A stretch of DNA of 64,000 nucleotides from positions 86,639,793-86,703,792 of the forward strand of contig NC_079213.1 in NCBI RefSeq assembly GCF_029633865.1, given 5' to 3'. A program made the position numbers and the translations under genes. The notes under the pieces were generated by a model. That model was not told the origin of the DNA and searched no databases. It was given only the letters and a program-made list of their open reading frames with translations. This document shows positions 47,336-58,979 of this stretch, in pieces. Each line of letters begins with the position of its first letter. Position 1 is the stretch's first letter. This DNA comes from Lampris incognitus (lineage: Eukaryota; Chordata; Actinopteri; Lampriformes; Lampridae).

Positions 47336-47750
47336 TGTTACAACACGGGTTTTGGATTTAAGATGAGAAATCCAGTTTGGTTTAGATCTAGGATTAGGGG
47401 TGGAGTTAGGAGTTTTTTTTGGGGGGGGGGGTCGTTTGCACCGCTATGGGGCAGGTGCCTGAGGAAGATGGAAGCGGGGAGGTTGAGGCTGTTGGTTTTC
47501 GTTTTCGAGAATACTGAGGTTCTCAAGTTGATTGGCAACAATCTGCTTGGTTTTTTTTTCCATAGGGAGGTGTCACTTGCCCATCTTAGTATGCCAACTC
47601 AACAGCTGAAAATAAAAAAGAGGAGCAAAACACCTGAGACAACAAAGCGTGCAGCAGCAGCTGGGTGACCATGGTGATTATGACCACGCCAAGGTCTCTG
47701 TAAAACAACAAAGGTCCAGACTGTGCTGCACATCTCACTGGCCACGGAAA
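47336..47750 (+). mobile_element. Putative 3' LTR of the Gypsy fragment (partial)
   Basis: Preceded by a polypurine tract (GATGGGGGAGGGA) and starts TGTTACAACACGGG. AATAAA occurs in GAAAATAAAAAAGAGG. The end is not identified because a SINE is inserted at 47764; the LTR may resume at 53901. Confidence 0.5.
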
Positions 47751-48522
47751 CTTCACCTGCATTTTTTTTGCCCCCCCTCTCTTTTTCTCCCCAATTGTAC
47801 TTGGCCAATTACCCCGCTCTTCTGAGCCGTCCTGGTCACTGCTCCACCCCCTCTTCCGATCCAGGGAGGGCTGCAGAATACCACATGCCTCCTCTGATGC
47901 ATGGGGACTTGCCAGCCGCTTCTTTTCACCTGACAGTGAGGAGTTTTGCCAGGGAGATGTAGCGCGTGGGACGATCACATTGCCCCCCCCCCCTGAACAG
48001 GCGCCCCGACCGAACCAGAGGAGGCGCTAGTGCAGCGACCAGAACACATACCCACATCCGGCTTCCCACCCGCAGACACGGCCAATTGGGTCTGTAGGGA
48101 TGCCCGACCAAGCTGGAGGTAACACTGGGGACTTGAACCGGCGTTCCCTGTACTGGTAGGCAACGGAATAGGCCACTACCAGAGGTGGAAAGTAACGAAA
48201 TACATTTACTCAAGTTACTGTATTGAATACTTTTTTTGTGTATTTTGTATTTTTTAAGTACAATTTAAAATCGGTATTTTGTATTTTACTTGAGTACGTT
48301 TTGACTCAAGTATTGTACTTAGTTACTTTATAAATCCTATCCGTTACTGAGTAAAAATAACAATTCAACCTACAGGGGAAAAATACGCGCCAGCACCATA
48401 GACAGTAAACCAATGGCCAGAACCAACAGTGACAAATGATGATGTGATTAGCACTGGCGCGTGAACATAGAGGGCACGTGCGGACAAGCTAGGTTAGTGG
48501 GCACGAAGTTTTTAGTGCTAGA

Positions 48523-50721
48523 ATGGAGGTCGACAAAGCAGGCACGGCCAGCGGTCGCGGTCCAGAAGACCCGGACCTAGAAATAATAGATGAAGCTCAA
48601 GCTGAAACATCGAAGTCTGTAGAACTAGATGCAGAAAAAAATCCTTGGCCACATTTGGAAGATTTCTTTTTGTTCAAGCGTAGGAAAGGTAACAGCATCA
48701 TCATGCAGTGCAAGATGTGCCTCCCAGCAGTGAAGTACCTGTCTGCTTTCAACAACTCCACTTCACATCTGCAGAAACATGTTTTGGTAAGTATTTCTGC
48801 TGTCTCATTAGTAGTTTTATTTAATATAGCCAACCCAGGCTCACCCCATTTCGTGGGCATTTTTATGCTAGCACCTGCAGCCATTGACAGTAGAAGAAAC
48901 CCACAGCTAGCCAGCACATTCTAATTAGCTGCTATGCTAACATAATCAAACGTGACACATCATTAAGTACCAAATGAACTCGCTCCAGCCGACAATCCGC
49001 ATGTTTATCGTACTTCAAACAGATACAAAACGCGTAATGTATATTTGCAGTCTGTTTAAGTCTTTAGGACATTGGCTAAATTTGCATAACAGCTAGCCCC
49101 TGGTACTTGAGTGTGTAAAGGCTAGCTGTTAGTTGCTAGTAGTCTTGAGTGGACTCGGGGAAATTAGCCTTGGTTAAGAGGGTCCCACACCTTTGATGTC
49201 CTTGCAGGGGCACTTGACGACATACACTGTCAGTATAGAATTAGGGGCAAAGTGGTGAGAACCACAACAGATAGTGGCTCAAACTTCGTTAAAGCTTTTA
49301 GTGTCTTCGGAGAACAGAGCCAGTCTGAGGATGCAGAATCAGATGCTGAGTCGGACAGAGATTCAATTGATGATGAGCCCACAGCCAACTACCTGGACAC
49401 ATTCAGCATCCTGGAGCAAGATAATGGCCTGGAGTACCAACTTCCTACACACCAAAGGTGTGCATGCCATCTTCTCAACTTAGTTGCCATAACAGATGCT
49501 GAGATAGCAGAAAAGAAGATGGACACATACAAGAGACTATCACGTGCAGCCTTTGGGAAATGTCAAGCCATGTGGAACAATACGGGTCGTTCATACATGG
49601 CAGCAGAAGTTGTGGAAGATCCTTGCCGACTCCAGCTCATCCGACCAAATCAAACGCGGTGGAATTCAACATTCATGGCTGTGGAGAGAATCATACGGAT
49701 CATACAAGAGAAAGGGGAGGAGGCAATCAGGAATATTTGTGAAGAATTCAAATTGAAAACGTAAGTTTTAATTTGCATTTCAACAGTATGAAAGTGTGAA
49801 TGTGTGTTTACATACTTGAAACTTAACTTTTCCTGCTTGATTTCCTAACAATTGTTTGTATTCTATTTATGCCAGGCTGACTCAAGCAGAAATTGCTTTC
49901 CTGACTGATTACTGCTCGGTGATGAAACCTCTGGTGAAGGCCTTGAACATACTTCAGTCAGAGACCAACACACACTTAGGGTGGCTTCTTCCAGTGATAT
50001 GTCAGCTACAAGCAAAACTCAAAAGGCAGGAGACCTCATCCAAGATGTGTCTACCACTCATCAAAGCCATTCAGGATGGTGTCCAAAAGCGTTTTGGTGA
50101 GATGATGATGGACCCAGAACTGATTGCGGCAGCAATACTTCTACCGAAGTTCAAGACCACCTGGACAGAGAGGCCTGATGTCATAGAAACAGGTATGATT
50201 GCATCTTATAATAAACTGCTTTTCAACAGTTTATTGGAGATCTACTTTGTTTTATACTCAATACAATGCGGTCAGTGCTATAAGGCATTATGCATTATGG
50301 TGCACTCTTGGTAAATTAATCAAGTCTTAATTGTCAGAAATGTGTTGTTTGTCACTCGACAGGTCTGGCTTATGTCAGACAACACCTTGACCAGATGGCA
50401 GAGGTAGAAGTGGAGCAAGTTGGACAACATTCCTCAGATGAAGAGGATTTCTTCTCCTCAATGAAGTCCAGAAGGTCAGAAGGTACAGGGGAGTTGGAAG
50501 GGTACCTAGCCTGTATCCCAAACGATATGGATCTGCTAAACTCCTTTCCAAATTTAAAAAAACTCTCTCTGAAACTCAACACTGGCCTGCCTGCTTCAGC
50601 TGCCTGCGAGCGGCTTTTCAGTTGTGCTGGATTACTGTTCACTGCAAAGCGAGCAAGGTTGAGCTCAACTAACTTTGAAAATCAGCTGCTGCTTAAACTG
50701 AACAAGAAGTTTGTAGACTAG
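48523..50721 (+). pseudogene. hAT transposase (BED finger to hAT dimerisation domain), internally deleted
   Basis: Exon 1 (48523-48786) starts MEVDKAGTASGRGPEDPD and has a BED zinc finger (WPHLEDFFLFKRRKG, MQCKMCLPAVKYL, SHLQKHV). A donor GTAAGT follows. A catalytic-region exon (about 49174-49760) reads LRGSHTFDVLAGALDDIHC, then KVVRTTTDSGSNFVKAF, HQRCACHLLNLVA and RPNQTRWNSTFMAVERI. 49876-50192 reads LTQAEIAFLTDYCSVMKPLV and LIAAAILLPKFKTTW. 50363-50721 ends with ASAACERLFSCAGLLFTAKR, the hAT dimerisation signature. The region normally between the BED finger and LRGSHTFDV, well over 100 residues, is missing, which removes part of the catalytic domain. Confidence 0.8.
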
Positions 50722-51214
50722 GTTATAGGTGATTTAGGGTGTCACAAAACTAGTGGCCTTGATTTGCAATATTCCTCTCTGGAATATTGCTGCTCTTTTA
50801 TGTTAGTTCCTTTAATTTTGTAACACTTGTGAGCATCATCATGTGGACATTACTTTGTAGTTTGTACCTCTCTGAGAGAGAGAGACAGAGAGAGAAAGTA
50901 GGCGTGCACAAGCCTGTTTAATGTTTTTACCACTAAATGGATGAGCTCAATTAACTTTGAAAATCAGCAGCTGCTTAAACTGAACAAGAAGTTTGTAGAC
51001 TAGGTTACAGGTGATTCAGGGTGTCACAAAACTAGCGGCCTTGATTTGCAGTATAACAGCTGTTGCTGTTGGTGTTGACATGTATGTTGTTGTAATTACA
51101 CTTACATTTGTGTAGGTATTCTTTGTTGTTATCGCACTTACTCACACATGCCCTCTATAGCGCTCTTGCAGCTGTGGAGATGGCATTACCACATTCTCAT
51201 TCTCTGACGGTTAA

Positions 51215-51303
<89 letters not shown>

Positions 51304-51865
51304 GCATGTCTCCTCTGGAATATTGCTGCTCCTTTACGTCAGTTTGACTTTGTAGCAACACTTATGAGCGTCATCATGTGGGCATTACTTTGTACTTTTT
51401 ACCTGTGTGTGTGTGAGAGAGAGAGAGGGTGAGAGGGAGAGAGAGGGAGAGTGTGTGCGTGTGAGAGAGAGCGTGAGAGAGAGAAAACGTGAGAGTAAGC
51501 ATGTTTAATGTTGTACCACTAAATGGATGAGCTCAACTAACTTGAAGATGCTACTTAAACTGAACAAGAAGTTCAGTTGTTGTGAAGTTATTGTTATTGC
51601 GCTTACATTTGTTACACTTGTTCTTTAATTTAAAACAAAATAGTTATGGATTTCTGACCCCTTGTCCTATTTTTACTACCCTCACACCCCACACAAAGAA
51701 AGTAACTAAGTAACTTTTACTTAAAGTACATTTCAAATGAACTACTTTTTACTTTTACTTGAGTACATTTTCAGATGAGTACTTTTACTTCTACTTGAGT
51801 AATATTTCATCAAAGTATTGGTACTTTTACTTGAGTACAATATTTTTGTACTTTTTCCACCTCTG
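49855..51865 (+). repeat. First copy of 2-kb tandem duplication within the hAT
   Basis: Begins TTTGTATTCTATTTATGCCA within intron 2 and ends at the transposon's right terminus. It holds the last two exons, the 3' UTR and a (CA)n tract at 51217-51302. Apart from microsatellite length and rare substitutions such as the one near 50834, it is the same as 51866-53864. The 3' UTR itself repeats the end of the last exon at about 50940-51060 and 51528-51580. Confidence 0.95.
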
Positions 51866-53225
51866 TTTGTATTCTATTTATGCCAGGCTGACTCAAGCAG
51901 AAATTGCTTTCCTGACTGATTACTGCTCGGTGATGAAACCTCTGGTGAAGGCCTTGAACATACTTCAGTCAGAGACCAACACACACTTAGGGTGGCTTCT
52001 TCCAGTGATATGTCAGCTACAAGCAAAACTCAAAAGGCAGGAGACCTCATCCAAGATGTGTCTACCACTCATCAAAGCCATTCAGGATGGTGTCCAAAAG
52101 CGTTTTGGTGAGATGATGATGGACCCAGAACTGATTGCGGCAGCAATACTTCTACCGAAGTTCAAGACCACCTGGACAGAGAGGCCTGATGTCATAGAAA
52201 CAGGTATGATTGCATCTTATAATAAACTGCTTTTCAACAGTTTATTGGAGATCTACTTTGTTTTATACTCAATACAATGCGGTCAGTGCTATAAGGCATT
52301 ATGCATTATGGTGCACTCTTGGTAAATTAATCAAGTCTTAATTGTCAGAAATGTGTTGTTTGTCACTCGACAGGTCTGGCTTATGTCAGACAACACCTTG
52401 ACCAGATGGCAGAGGTAGAAGTGGAGCAAGTTGGACAACATTCCTCAGATGAAGAGGATTTCTTCTCCTCAATGAAGTCCAGAAGGTCAGAAGGTACAGG
52501 GGAGTTGGAAGGGTACCTAGCCTGTATCCCAAACGATATGGATCTGCTAAACTCCTTTCCAAATTTAAAAAAACTCTCTCTGAAACTCAACACTGGCCTG
52601 CCTGCTTCAGCTGCCTGCGAGCGGCTTTTCAGTTGTGCTGGATTACTGTTCACTGCAAAGCGAGCAAGGTTGAGCTCAACTAACTTTGAAAATCAGCTGC
52701 TGCTTAAACTGAACAAGAAGTTTGTAGACTAGGTTATAGGTGATTTAGGGTGTCACAAAACTAGTGGCCTTGATTTGCAATATTCCTCTCTGGAATATTG
52801 CTGCTCTTTTATGTTAGTTCCTTTAATTTTGTAACACTTGTGAGCGTCATCATGTGGACATTACTTTGTAGTTTGTACCTCTCTGAGAGAGAGAGACAGA
52901 GAGAGAAAGTAGGCGTGCACAAGCCTGTTTAATGTTTTTACCACTAAATGGATGAGCTCAATTAACTTTGAAAATCAGCAGCTGCTTAAACTGAACAAGA
53001 AGTTTGTAGACTAGGTTACAGGTGATTCAGGGTGTCACAAAACTAGCGGCCTTGATTTGCAGTATAACAGCTGTTGCTGTTGGTGTTGACATGTATGTTG
53101 TTGTAATTACACTTACATTTGTGTAGGTATTCTTTGTTGTTATCGCACTTACTCACACATGCCCTCTATAGCGCTCTTGCAGCTGTGGAGATGGCATTAC
53201 CACATTCTCATTCTCTGACGGTTAA

Positions 53226-53302
<77 letters not shown>

Positions 53303-53864
53303 GCATGTCTCCTCTGGAATATTGCTGCTCCTTTACGTCAGTTTGACTTTGTAGCAACACTTATGAGCGTCATCATGTGGGCATTACTTTGTACTTTTTA
53401 CCTGTGTGTGTGTGTGAGAGAGAGAGGGTGAGAGGGAGAGAGAGGGAGAGTGTGTGCGTGTGAGAGAGAGCGTGAGAGAGAGAAAACGTGAGAGTAAGCA
53501 TGTTTAATGTTGTACCACTAAATGGATGAGCTCAACTAACTTGAAGATGCTACTTAAACTGAACAAGAAGTTCAGTTGTTGTGAAGTTATTGTTATTGCG
53601 CTTACATTTGTTACACTTGTTCTTTAATTTAAAACAAAATAGTTATGGATTTCTGACCCCTTGTCCTATTTTTACTACCCTCACACCCCACACAAAGAAA
53701 GTAACTAAGTAACTTTTACTTAAAGTACATTTCAAATGAACTACTTTTTACTTTTACTTGAGTACATTTTCAGATGAGTACTTTTACTTCTACTTGAGTA
53801 ATATTTCATCAAAGTATTGGTACTTTTACTTGAGTACAATATTTTTGTACTTTTTCCACCTCTG
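51866..53864 (+). repeat. Second copy of 2-kb tandem duplication within the hAT
   Basis: 1999 bp versus 2011 bp in the first copy, the difference lying in the CA/TG tracts ((CA)n at 53228-53301). It contains duplicate transposase exons at 51887-52203 and 52374-52732, which lack the upstream exons and a promoter. Confidence 0.95.
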
Positions 53865-53900
53865 GCCACTACACTACCCGGACTCCCCTTCACCTGCATT

Positions 53901-54362
53901 TCGAACAAAGAGCCATAGGCAAATGGGACGCCCTGCAACCTAGCCAAAACGGCAGAGGCTGCTAGTGGAAGACGTCGTGAGATTCAGCTAGGAGAGGTGA
54001 GTAGTCCAGATATCCACCTAGACAGGAAAGTGTACATACACATATATCCAGAGGACAACAGTGTTTTATAGACACGGAATGTTGTAAAAGGTTGTGCACC
54101 AGAAATAATATCTAGGACCTTCTAGTATTATAACCTGGGTGGACAACCTGGTGAACTAGCTACTGGAAAGCTACAGGCAGTGAAAATTGCAAATCGCCGC
54201 CACGGTTTCTGTGCCACCCTTTACTTGAAGGTATTCTGTGTTGTAGGTTAAACTTATCTGGGAATTGAAATATTAAGCTGTTACTGCCAAATTAATACCC
54301 TGCTATTATTTGTGCAAATCAATGTCTCTGTTTTTACGAAAAACATGCTAGTTTGATAATCG
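53901..54362. other. Junction sequence: possible LTR remnant, then AcademX-like copy 2 left arm
   Basis: 53901-54060 may be the end of the Gypsy LTR begun at 47336, since the SINE that separates them is flanked by the same target duplication. From 54070 it is the left inverted arm of the second AcademX-like element. Confidence 0.4.
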
Positions 54363-54485
54363 ATCCATCCATTATCCAAACCGGTTATCCTGCTCTCAGG
54401 GTCGCGGGGATGCTGTAGCCTATCCCAGCAGTCATTGGATGGCAGGCAGGGAGACACCCTGGACAGGCTGCCAGGCCATCACATT
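54363..54485 (-). repeat. Dispersed teleost repeat, 3' part only, inverted
   Basis: CCATCCATTATCCAAACCGG, then GGATGCTGTAGCCTATCCC and CACCCTGGACAGGCTGCCAG. Reverse-complement of the 3' third of the 33747-34130 family. Confidence 0.8.
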
Positions 54486-54736
54486 CTTGGTGGCAAAACA
54501 TTTATTTCACGTTAATACTCTCTTCTTGGTTATTAACTACAGATTGACATTGCCCATCAGCAGATATGACACAGAATTAACCAAAGTTGAATACAAAATA
54601 ATCCTTCACCAGAACTAGAAAACGGGATTGCCATTGTAAACATGTACCCTACACTTAATATAAATGTCCAATGTTACAATAATTTTTGGTATCCGTGGTA
54701 GTGTAATAGCAGCTATTTTGAGTAAGTTTTTGCTTT

Positions 54737-57700
54737 CTAGTAATTTTCTGAGTCACTGCTGCTGTCACTGCTCTCAATTGTTGCACTGTGTATCCTGCTA
54801 CATTTGGTTGCCAGTCTCTGGCAACAGCACCCTATGTAGCATGGGACTGCCTTCTTTGCACAGGAACAGTTCTTCTGGCAGCCTTTGACACATCCACATG
54901 AGATTGTCATGTTCATCGACACAGGCCGGGCTGGCTGTGTAGATGGAACCGGAACTGCATTTCCATTATCCAGAGACCATCCAAATTCTGTGCATGAGGG
55001 AATTTCTGGATTAGTGATGTGTGCATTCTTGTCAATGATGGTTGCTAGAGCAGCCCTTCTCAGGTGCAGGATAAATGCATTCCCTGTTGGGGGTAGTAGT
55101 TTTAAGAGTATTGATCTGTTGTTCAGGAACTTGTATGCGTTCAGTTTGCCCAGATTGGAATCCTCTTAAGTGATCAGCTGTGGTTTTGTACACAGCTATG
55201 GTGAGGTCTTGTGCCCGGTTGAGGAGGCTATCTGTTATGGCATCGGCGGGATTCTCACCAAACCGTTCAAGTGCAGGTGTGTCCAGACTCATGTTGCTCT
55301 TGAAACATGCCTTCTTTCCAGTGAAATATGGATAACTAGTGGTATCTCTACCAATCAGACTGTGGACGAAGGGCATGGCACAACACTGTGAAGGTCCCAG
55401 TGCCACAACCATTTCATGTATAGGCAGGAATGCATTCTGGGGGGTTCTCACCCACAGCTCTGGTAGATTGCTGAGGTGTGTTGTACCATAGTACAGGCAC
55501 ATTGCTCCTACACTGGCTCCCAGTAGCTGCTCGCATCCAGTTTAAGACTCTGATGCTAGCCTACAGGGCAGTGAAAAGAACAGCTCCTTCCTATCTCCAG
55601 ACCATGGTCAAGCCCTACACCCCCGCCCGACCACTTCGCTCTGCTGCCTCGGGACACCTGGCTGCCCCGTCGCTCAGAGGCTCTTGCTGCCGATCGACCC
55701 GGTCACGGCTCTTTTCTGTCCTGGCCCCACAGTGGTGGAATGAACTCCCCACTGATGTCAGGACAGCGGAGTCGCTGCCCATCTTTCGGTGCAGGTTGAA
55801 AACTCACCTCCTTAAGAACTACTACCCTGCTACTTGTTCTTAGCACTTATTGTATTCGCTCATTTAAAAAAAAATCGCTTTCTTGCACTTTTACTTTAGC
55901 ACTGGTTTTGCTCTTAGATGCTTGTTCAAATGCACTTATGACCTCTGATGAATAGTAGTTCTCCTGATTTCCTACTTTAAATGCACTTATTGTAAGTCGC
56001 TTTGGATAAAAGTGTCGGATAAATGACTAATGTAATGTAATGTAATGTAATGTCGGCATGGATGACAACTCTATCAACTCCTTCATTCTGGACACTGTAG
56101 ATGGTGTGGAGTATTATCCTAGTATCAGCCTTCTGCTGTGTGGATTCTAGACAGGAACATCCATAACAGACCCTTCTGTGAGCATCACGCTCTTCGTCTT
56201 TTCTTTGAATCCACCACCCAGGTAGAGATGAGTTGGGCCAAGAGCAGACTCCAGTTGCTCATTCTCACACCATTTTTCACAGAGGAAGCTCAGAAGGTTT
56301 GCTTTGTTAGCTGACACTGCCAAAAACTCCTTCTGATTAGGAGCTGTGTACTGCTCACTGACTTCATATACTTTGGCTGGTTTTGATGGGGCATATCTTT
56401 TTGATGGGGTATATCTCTGTTCCTGCTCAGCTGACTTAAGGCTGGGTCCGCTGTACCTGTGACAACAGAAGTGTATGATCTCGGTGCCAGCAGGTACATC
56501 ATTCAGTAGCAGGTTTTTGTATCGCTCAGCAATGGTTCCAAATCTTTCACCTTTGTGAAAAGACCGATGTCGTATGGTGCAAGTAGCATCAATGACTATT
56601 GCTGTCTTTTTGTCCTCTTGAGGCAGATCAGGGATGCTGGTCACTTTTGTCTCCTCTCGCTTTCAGGAGCTTCAATAGGCTTGCCTTGGTACCAGTTCTC
56701 ATAATGCTATCTTCCTGGAAGAGGGATGAGGGAAAGTCACTGCACTTGTGGTTGAAGTCAACAATGATGAGTTCTCCACCACTGGCAATGATCTGTGTCA
56801 TGTGCAGAAGGGCAGTAACTTCATTGCTCTTACCAGGTGCAGAAGTTTTCCCCCGGGACTTATTTGCATTCGTGTTTTGTTTGTGGAAGGTGTTAAGCTT
56901 CACAATACTTGTCTTTTTCTGATCACTGGACAGTGACTCAGACAGTGCCTTCAGACCCAATACCTTCACGCTCGTCAGGTTGTCCTTGACTGTGGAATCT
57001 GCACACTGTCCAGTTGATATGTTGATCAGGGATGGTGTGGCTGCTTTGGATGGGTTGGTCTCTACTGCTGCCATGACCTTGATTACCATCTCTGCATCCC
57101 TGATGATATGGCTCCAACCAGATTCATGGTGTGGGTTGGAGGAATGGAGGTGCAACATAGACTTGAGCTCTGTAGACATAGCGGCAGTGAGTGATTTTGT
57201 GTAGACCCACTTCATCCAGGCAGCAGGGTCAAGTGTAATGCCATCCAGACCACTTGCCTCCTTGGCATCTGCATTATAAGTCTGCTCCAGAAGCATGTCA
57301 GGAGGGACACCATTGTGATTGTCATCTGCTCTCCTCCCAACAAATGCACCCACCATCAGTGCTTCATATACCTCTGGGGCTGTTTCTGGCAGTTTCTTCA
57401 TCTCAGCCAAATACAGAGGCAAATACTGCTGCCCATATTTGAAGTGGCCTGTTGCAGTGAGGTAGGGTAGCATTCGTGCTGATTCACAGAGATGTCCTAC
57501 CCAGTCACCTTCCCGCTGGTAGTAGATAAACCTATGGAGAATGTATGACATCCCCAGGAAGATTGAGCAGAAAACTGCTGTTGGTTGCTCATTGAATGAT
57601 TCCTGGAAAAACAACATCTGCTCTCATAGGACTGATAACTCTGGACGTGTCATCTGGATGATCTCTAACTTCTGAGTGGCAGTGGTGTCTTTCTCAAACA

Positions 57701-58738
57701 ACATCTTCAAGACATTTTCTAACTGTGACTGCCAGTGCTGTTTCTATGTCTGCTGCCCATGCCTCAAATGCTTCCCAGTACAGGTGCCACAAGGTCTCAC
57801 TGAGGATCGAGGGCATGTATGGTTTGGTAGTAGTCAGCCTTCTCGCCAAACATCATCTTGGTGGTTCCTTCTTGACACAGACCAGCTGCGACAAGAAGAT
57901 CCTCTGCACCTGCATCCCTGATGATTTTGCAAACAGCCTTCATGAGTTGTGATTTTGGTGAAAGCACCCCAGCAGTAGAAGACTACACTGCAGAATTCAT
58001 CTCTGTGCTTGTCTCTAATCACAACTGCAAGTTCATATGTAACCTGATTTCCAGTGATAATGGTATATTTGTCTCCCAGGTCACACAATGTCTTGACCAG
58101 CCATTTCATCTCTTCTTTCAGCATATCAGGATCAGTTTGGAGATGCTGGGATGAGAGGAAGACAGCCAATGATGCTGGCCTGTCTATGTGAGTGGAGGTC
58201 TGCACAGAAGGCAGAAAAGCCAGACAGTCCTGCTTCTGCATCTGGAGGAGCATCCAACAACTGTGAAGTTGTAACCATTCTTGCTAGGCGCCACATAAGA
58301 AACAGATATTCAGCCGTGCCATCTGAGGAACTCGCCAGACTCTCTAGCTTCTCAATGTGCTCAAGTGACCTGGACCTCTGCCTGTCTTTAGCTGAGATGT
58401 GACACAGGGGAGCAGGTTGGTCAGCAACATCAGAGAGTCTTTCCTCTGTCAGAAGTGGAAGTGGGGAGTCTGGCACCTTCCTGCACTCTCTTGATATCTT
58501 GGTTTTCAATTATGATTGCAGTGGTGGCATTAAAACTCCCACCCTCTAGTGTCTTCTTCTTCCAGTCCAGATTGTCCATGGCAAACACATGGGGAATCTT
58601 GCAGTTTTTCGTCATGATCTCTAGGACGTAAACACCATCAGTTTCAACCTGCAGAGCGCCATCTAGTGGCTTTAGTGGGAACATGCTTAACCATGTATTG
58701 GCAGGCATCATCTGAAAGCTTATATTCTGCTCTTTCAC
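54737..58738 (-). pseudogene. AcademX-like protein, copy 2, broken into about seven frames
   Basis: In minus-strand order the blocks are 58430-58738 (VFAMDNLDWKKKTLEGGSF), 58132-58509, 57834-58253 (CDLGDKYTIITGNQ), 56628-57617 (TAVFCSIFLGMSYILHRFIY) and 56147-56644 (KTAIVIDATCTIRHR, GTEIIHFCCHRYSG). Next come a short block at 56050-56150 (VDRVVIHAD), 55032-55502 (MCLYYGTTHLSNLPELWV, PFVHSLIGRDTTSYPYFTG) and a C-terminal cysteine cluster at 54737-54922 (SCGCVKGCQKNCSCAKKAVP). The order matches copy 1, including the cysteine-rich end. The DxD nuclease motif is split by the LINE at 55500-56052, and the GCD motif has become GRD. It is not functional. Confidence 0.6.
55500..56052 (+). mobile_element. 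5'-truncated L2-like LINE inserted in the AcademX-like gene
   Basis: Encodes the RT C-terminus: LHWLPVAARIQFKTLMLAYR, VKRTAPSYLQTMV, SRLFSVLAPQWWNELPTDVR and RCRLKTHLLKNY, in one open frame to 55843. It has the 3' tail GTCGCTTTGGATAAAAGTGT and a (TAATG)n end at 56028-56051. The good frame suggests a fairly recent insertion. It lies on the opposite strand to the host gene. Confidence 0.85.
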
Positions 58739-58979
58739 TAGATGTGCTCGGTTTGGTTCTAGTATGAACTATCGTAGTGATATTAAGTCAGAAAGAGAAT
58801 GATGGAATCTGATCACGCCAGCATAATTAGCGCTATTTCGCAATTGGGGTTGCATTGTTTGGACCCACCCTGTAGCTTGCCAGTAGCTAGTTGACCAGGT
58901 TGTCCACCCAGGTTGTGATCCTTGAAGGTCCTAGATATAATTTCTGGGTACCAACCTTTTACAAAATCCCATGTCTGAT

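Larger units (their letters stand above)
48180..53864 (+). mobile_element. Tol2/Ac-type hAT transposon with tandemly duplicated 3' half
   Basis: The left end is CAGAGGTGGAAAGTAAC and the right end TTTTTCCACCTCTG, the terminal form of Tol2-like hATs, with subterminal ACTT(TT)ACTTGAGTA repeats. The 8-bp target duplication GCCACTAC lies at 48172-48179 and 53865-53872. The element is 5685 bp because the segment 49855-51865 is repeated at 51866-53864, so a complete right terminus also occurs internally at 51865. The transposase is internally deleted, so the copy is probably non-autonomous. Confidence 0.92.
47764..53887 (-). mobile_element. Full-length tRNA-derived SINE, split by a hAT transposon
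   Basis: The 3' part (47764-48179) and 5' end (53865-53887) form one SINE on the minus strand. A perfect 13-bp target duplication, CTTCACCTGCATT, flanks it at 47751-47763 and 53888-53900. The tail is the T-run and CTCCCCAATTGTACTTGGCC (plus-strand view). The body includes GGCGCCCCGACCG and the head GAACCGGCG...TAGGCAACGGAATAGG. The hAT sits in the head at GCCACTAC. Confidence 0.9.
54070..58979 (-). mobile_element. Second AcademX-like transposon, decayed
   Basis: The left arm (54070-54177) and right arm (58869-58979) are inverted copies. Shared blocks are TGTAAAAGGTTG, TATCTAGGACCTT, AACCTGGGTGGACAACCTGG and AACTAGCTACTGG. The exact termini and target duplication are not identified. The interior, on the minus strand, encodes a diverged relative of the 13496-17475 protein. 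It also contains the dispersed repeat at 54363-54485 and the LINE at 55500-56052, both later insertions. Confidence 0.6.

Noticed and set aside
51108..53346. Open frames with His-Thr repeats in the hAT 3' region
   Set aside because: Translations of the (CA)n tracts in the non-coding 3' part of the transposon.
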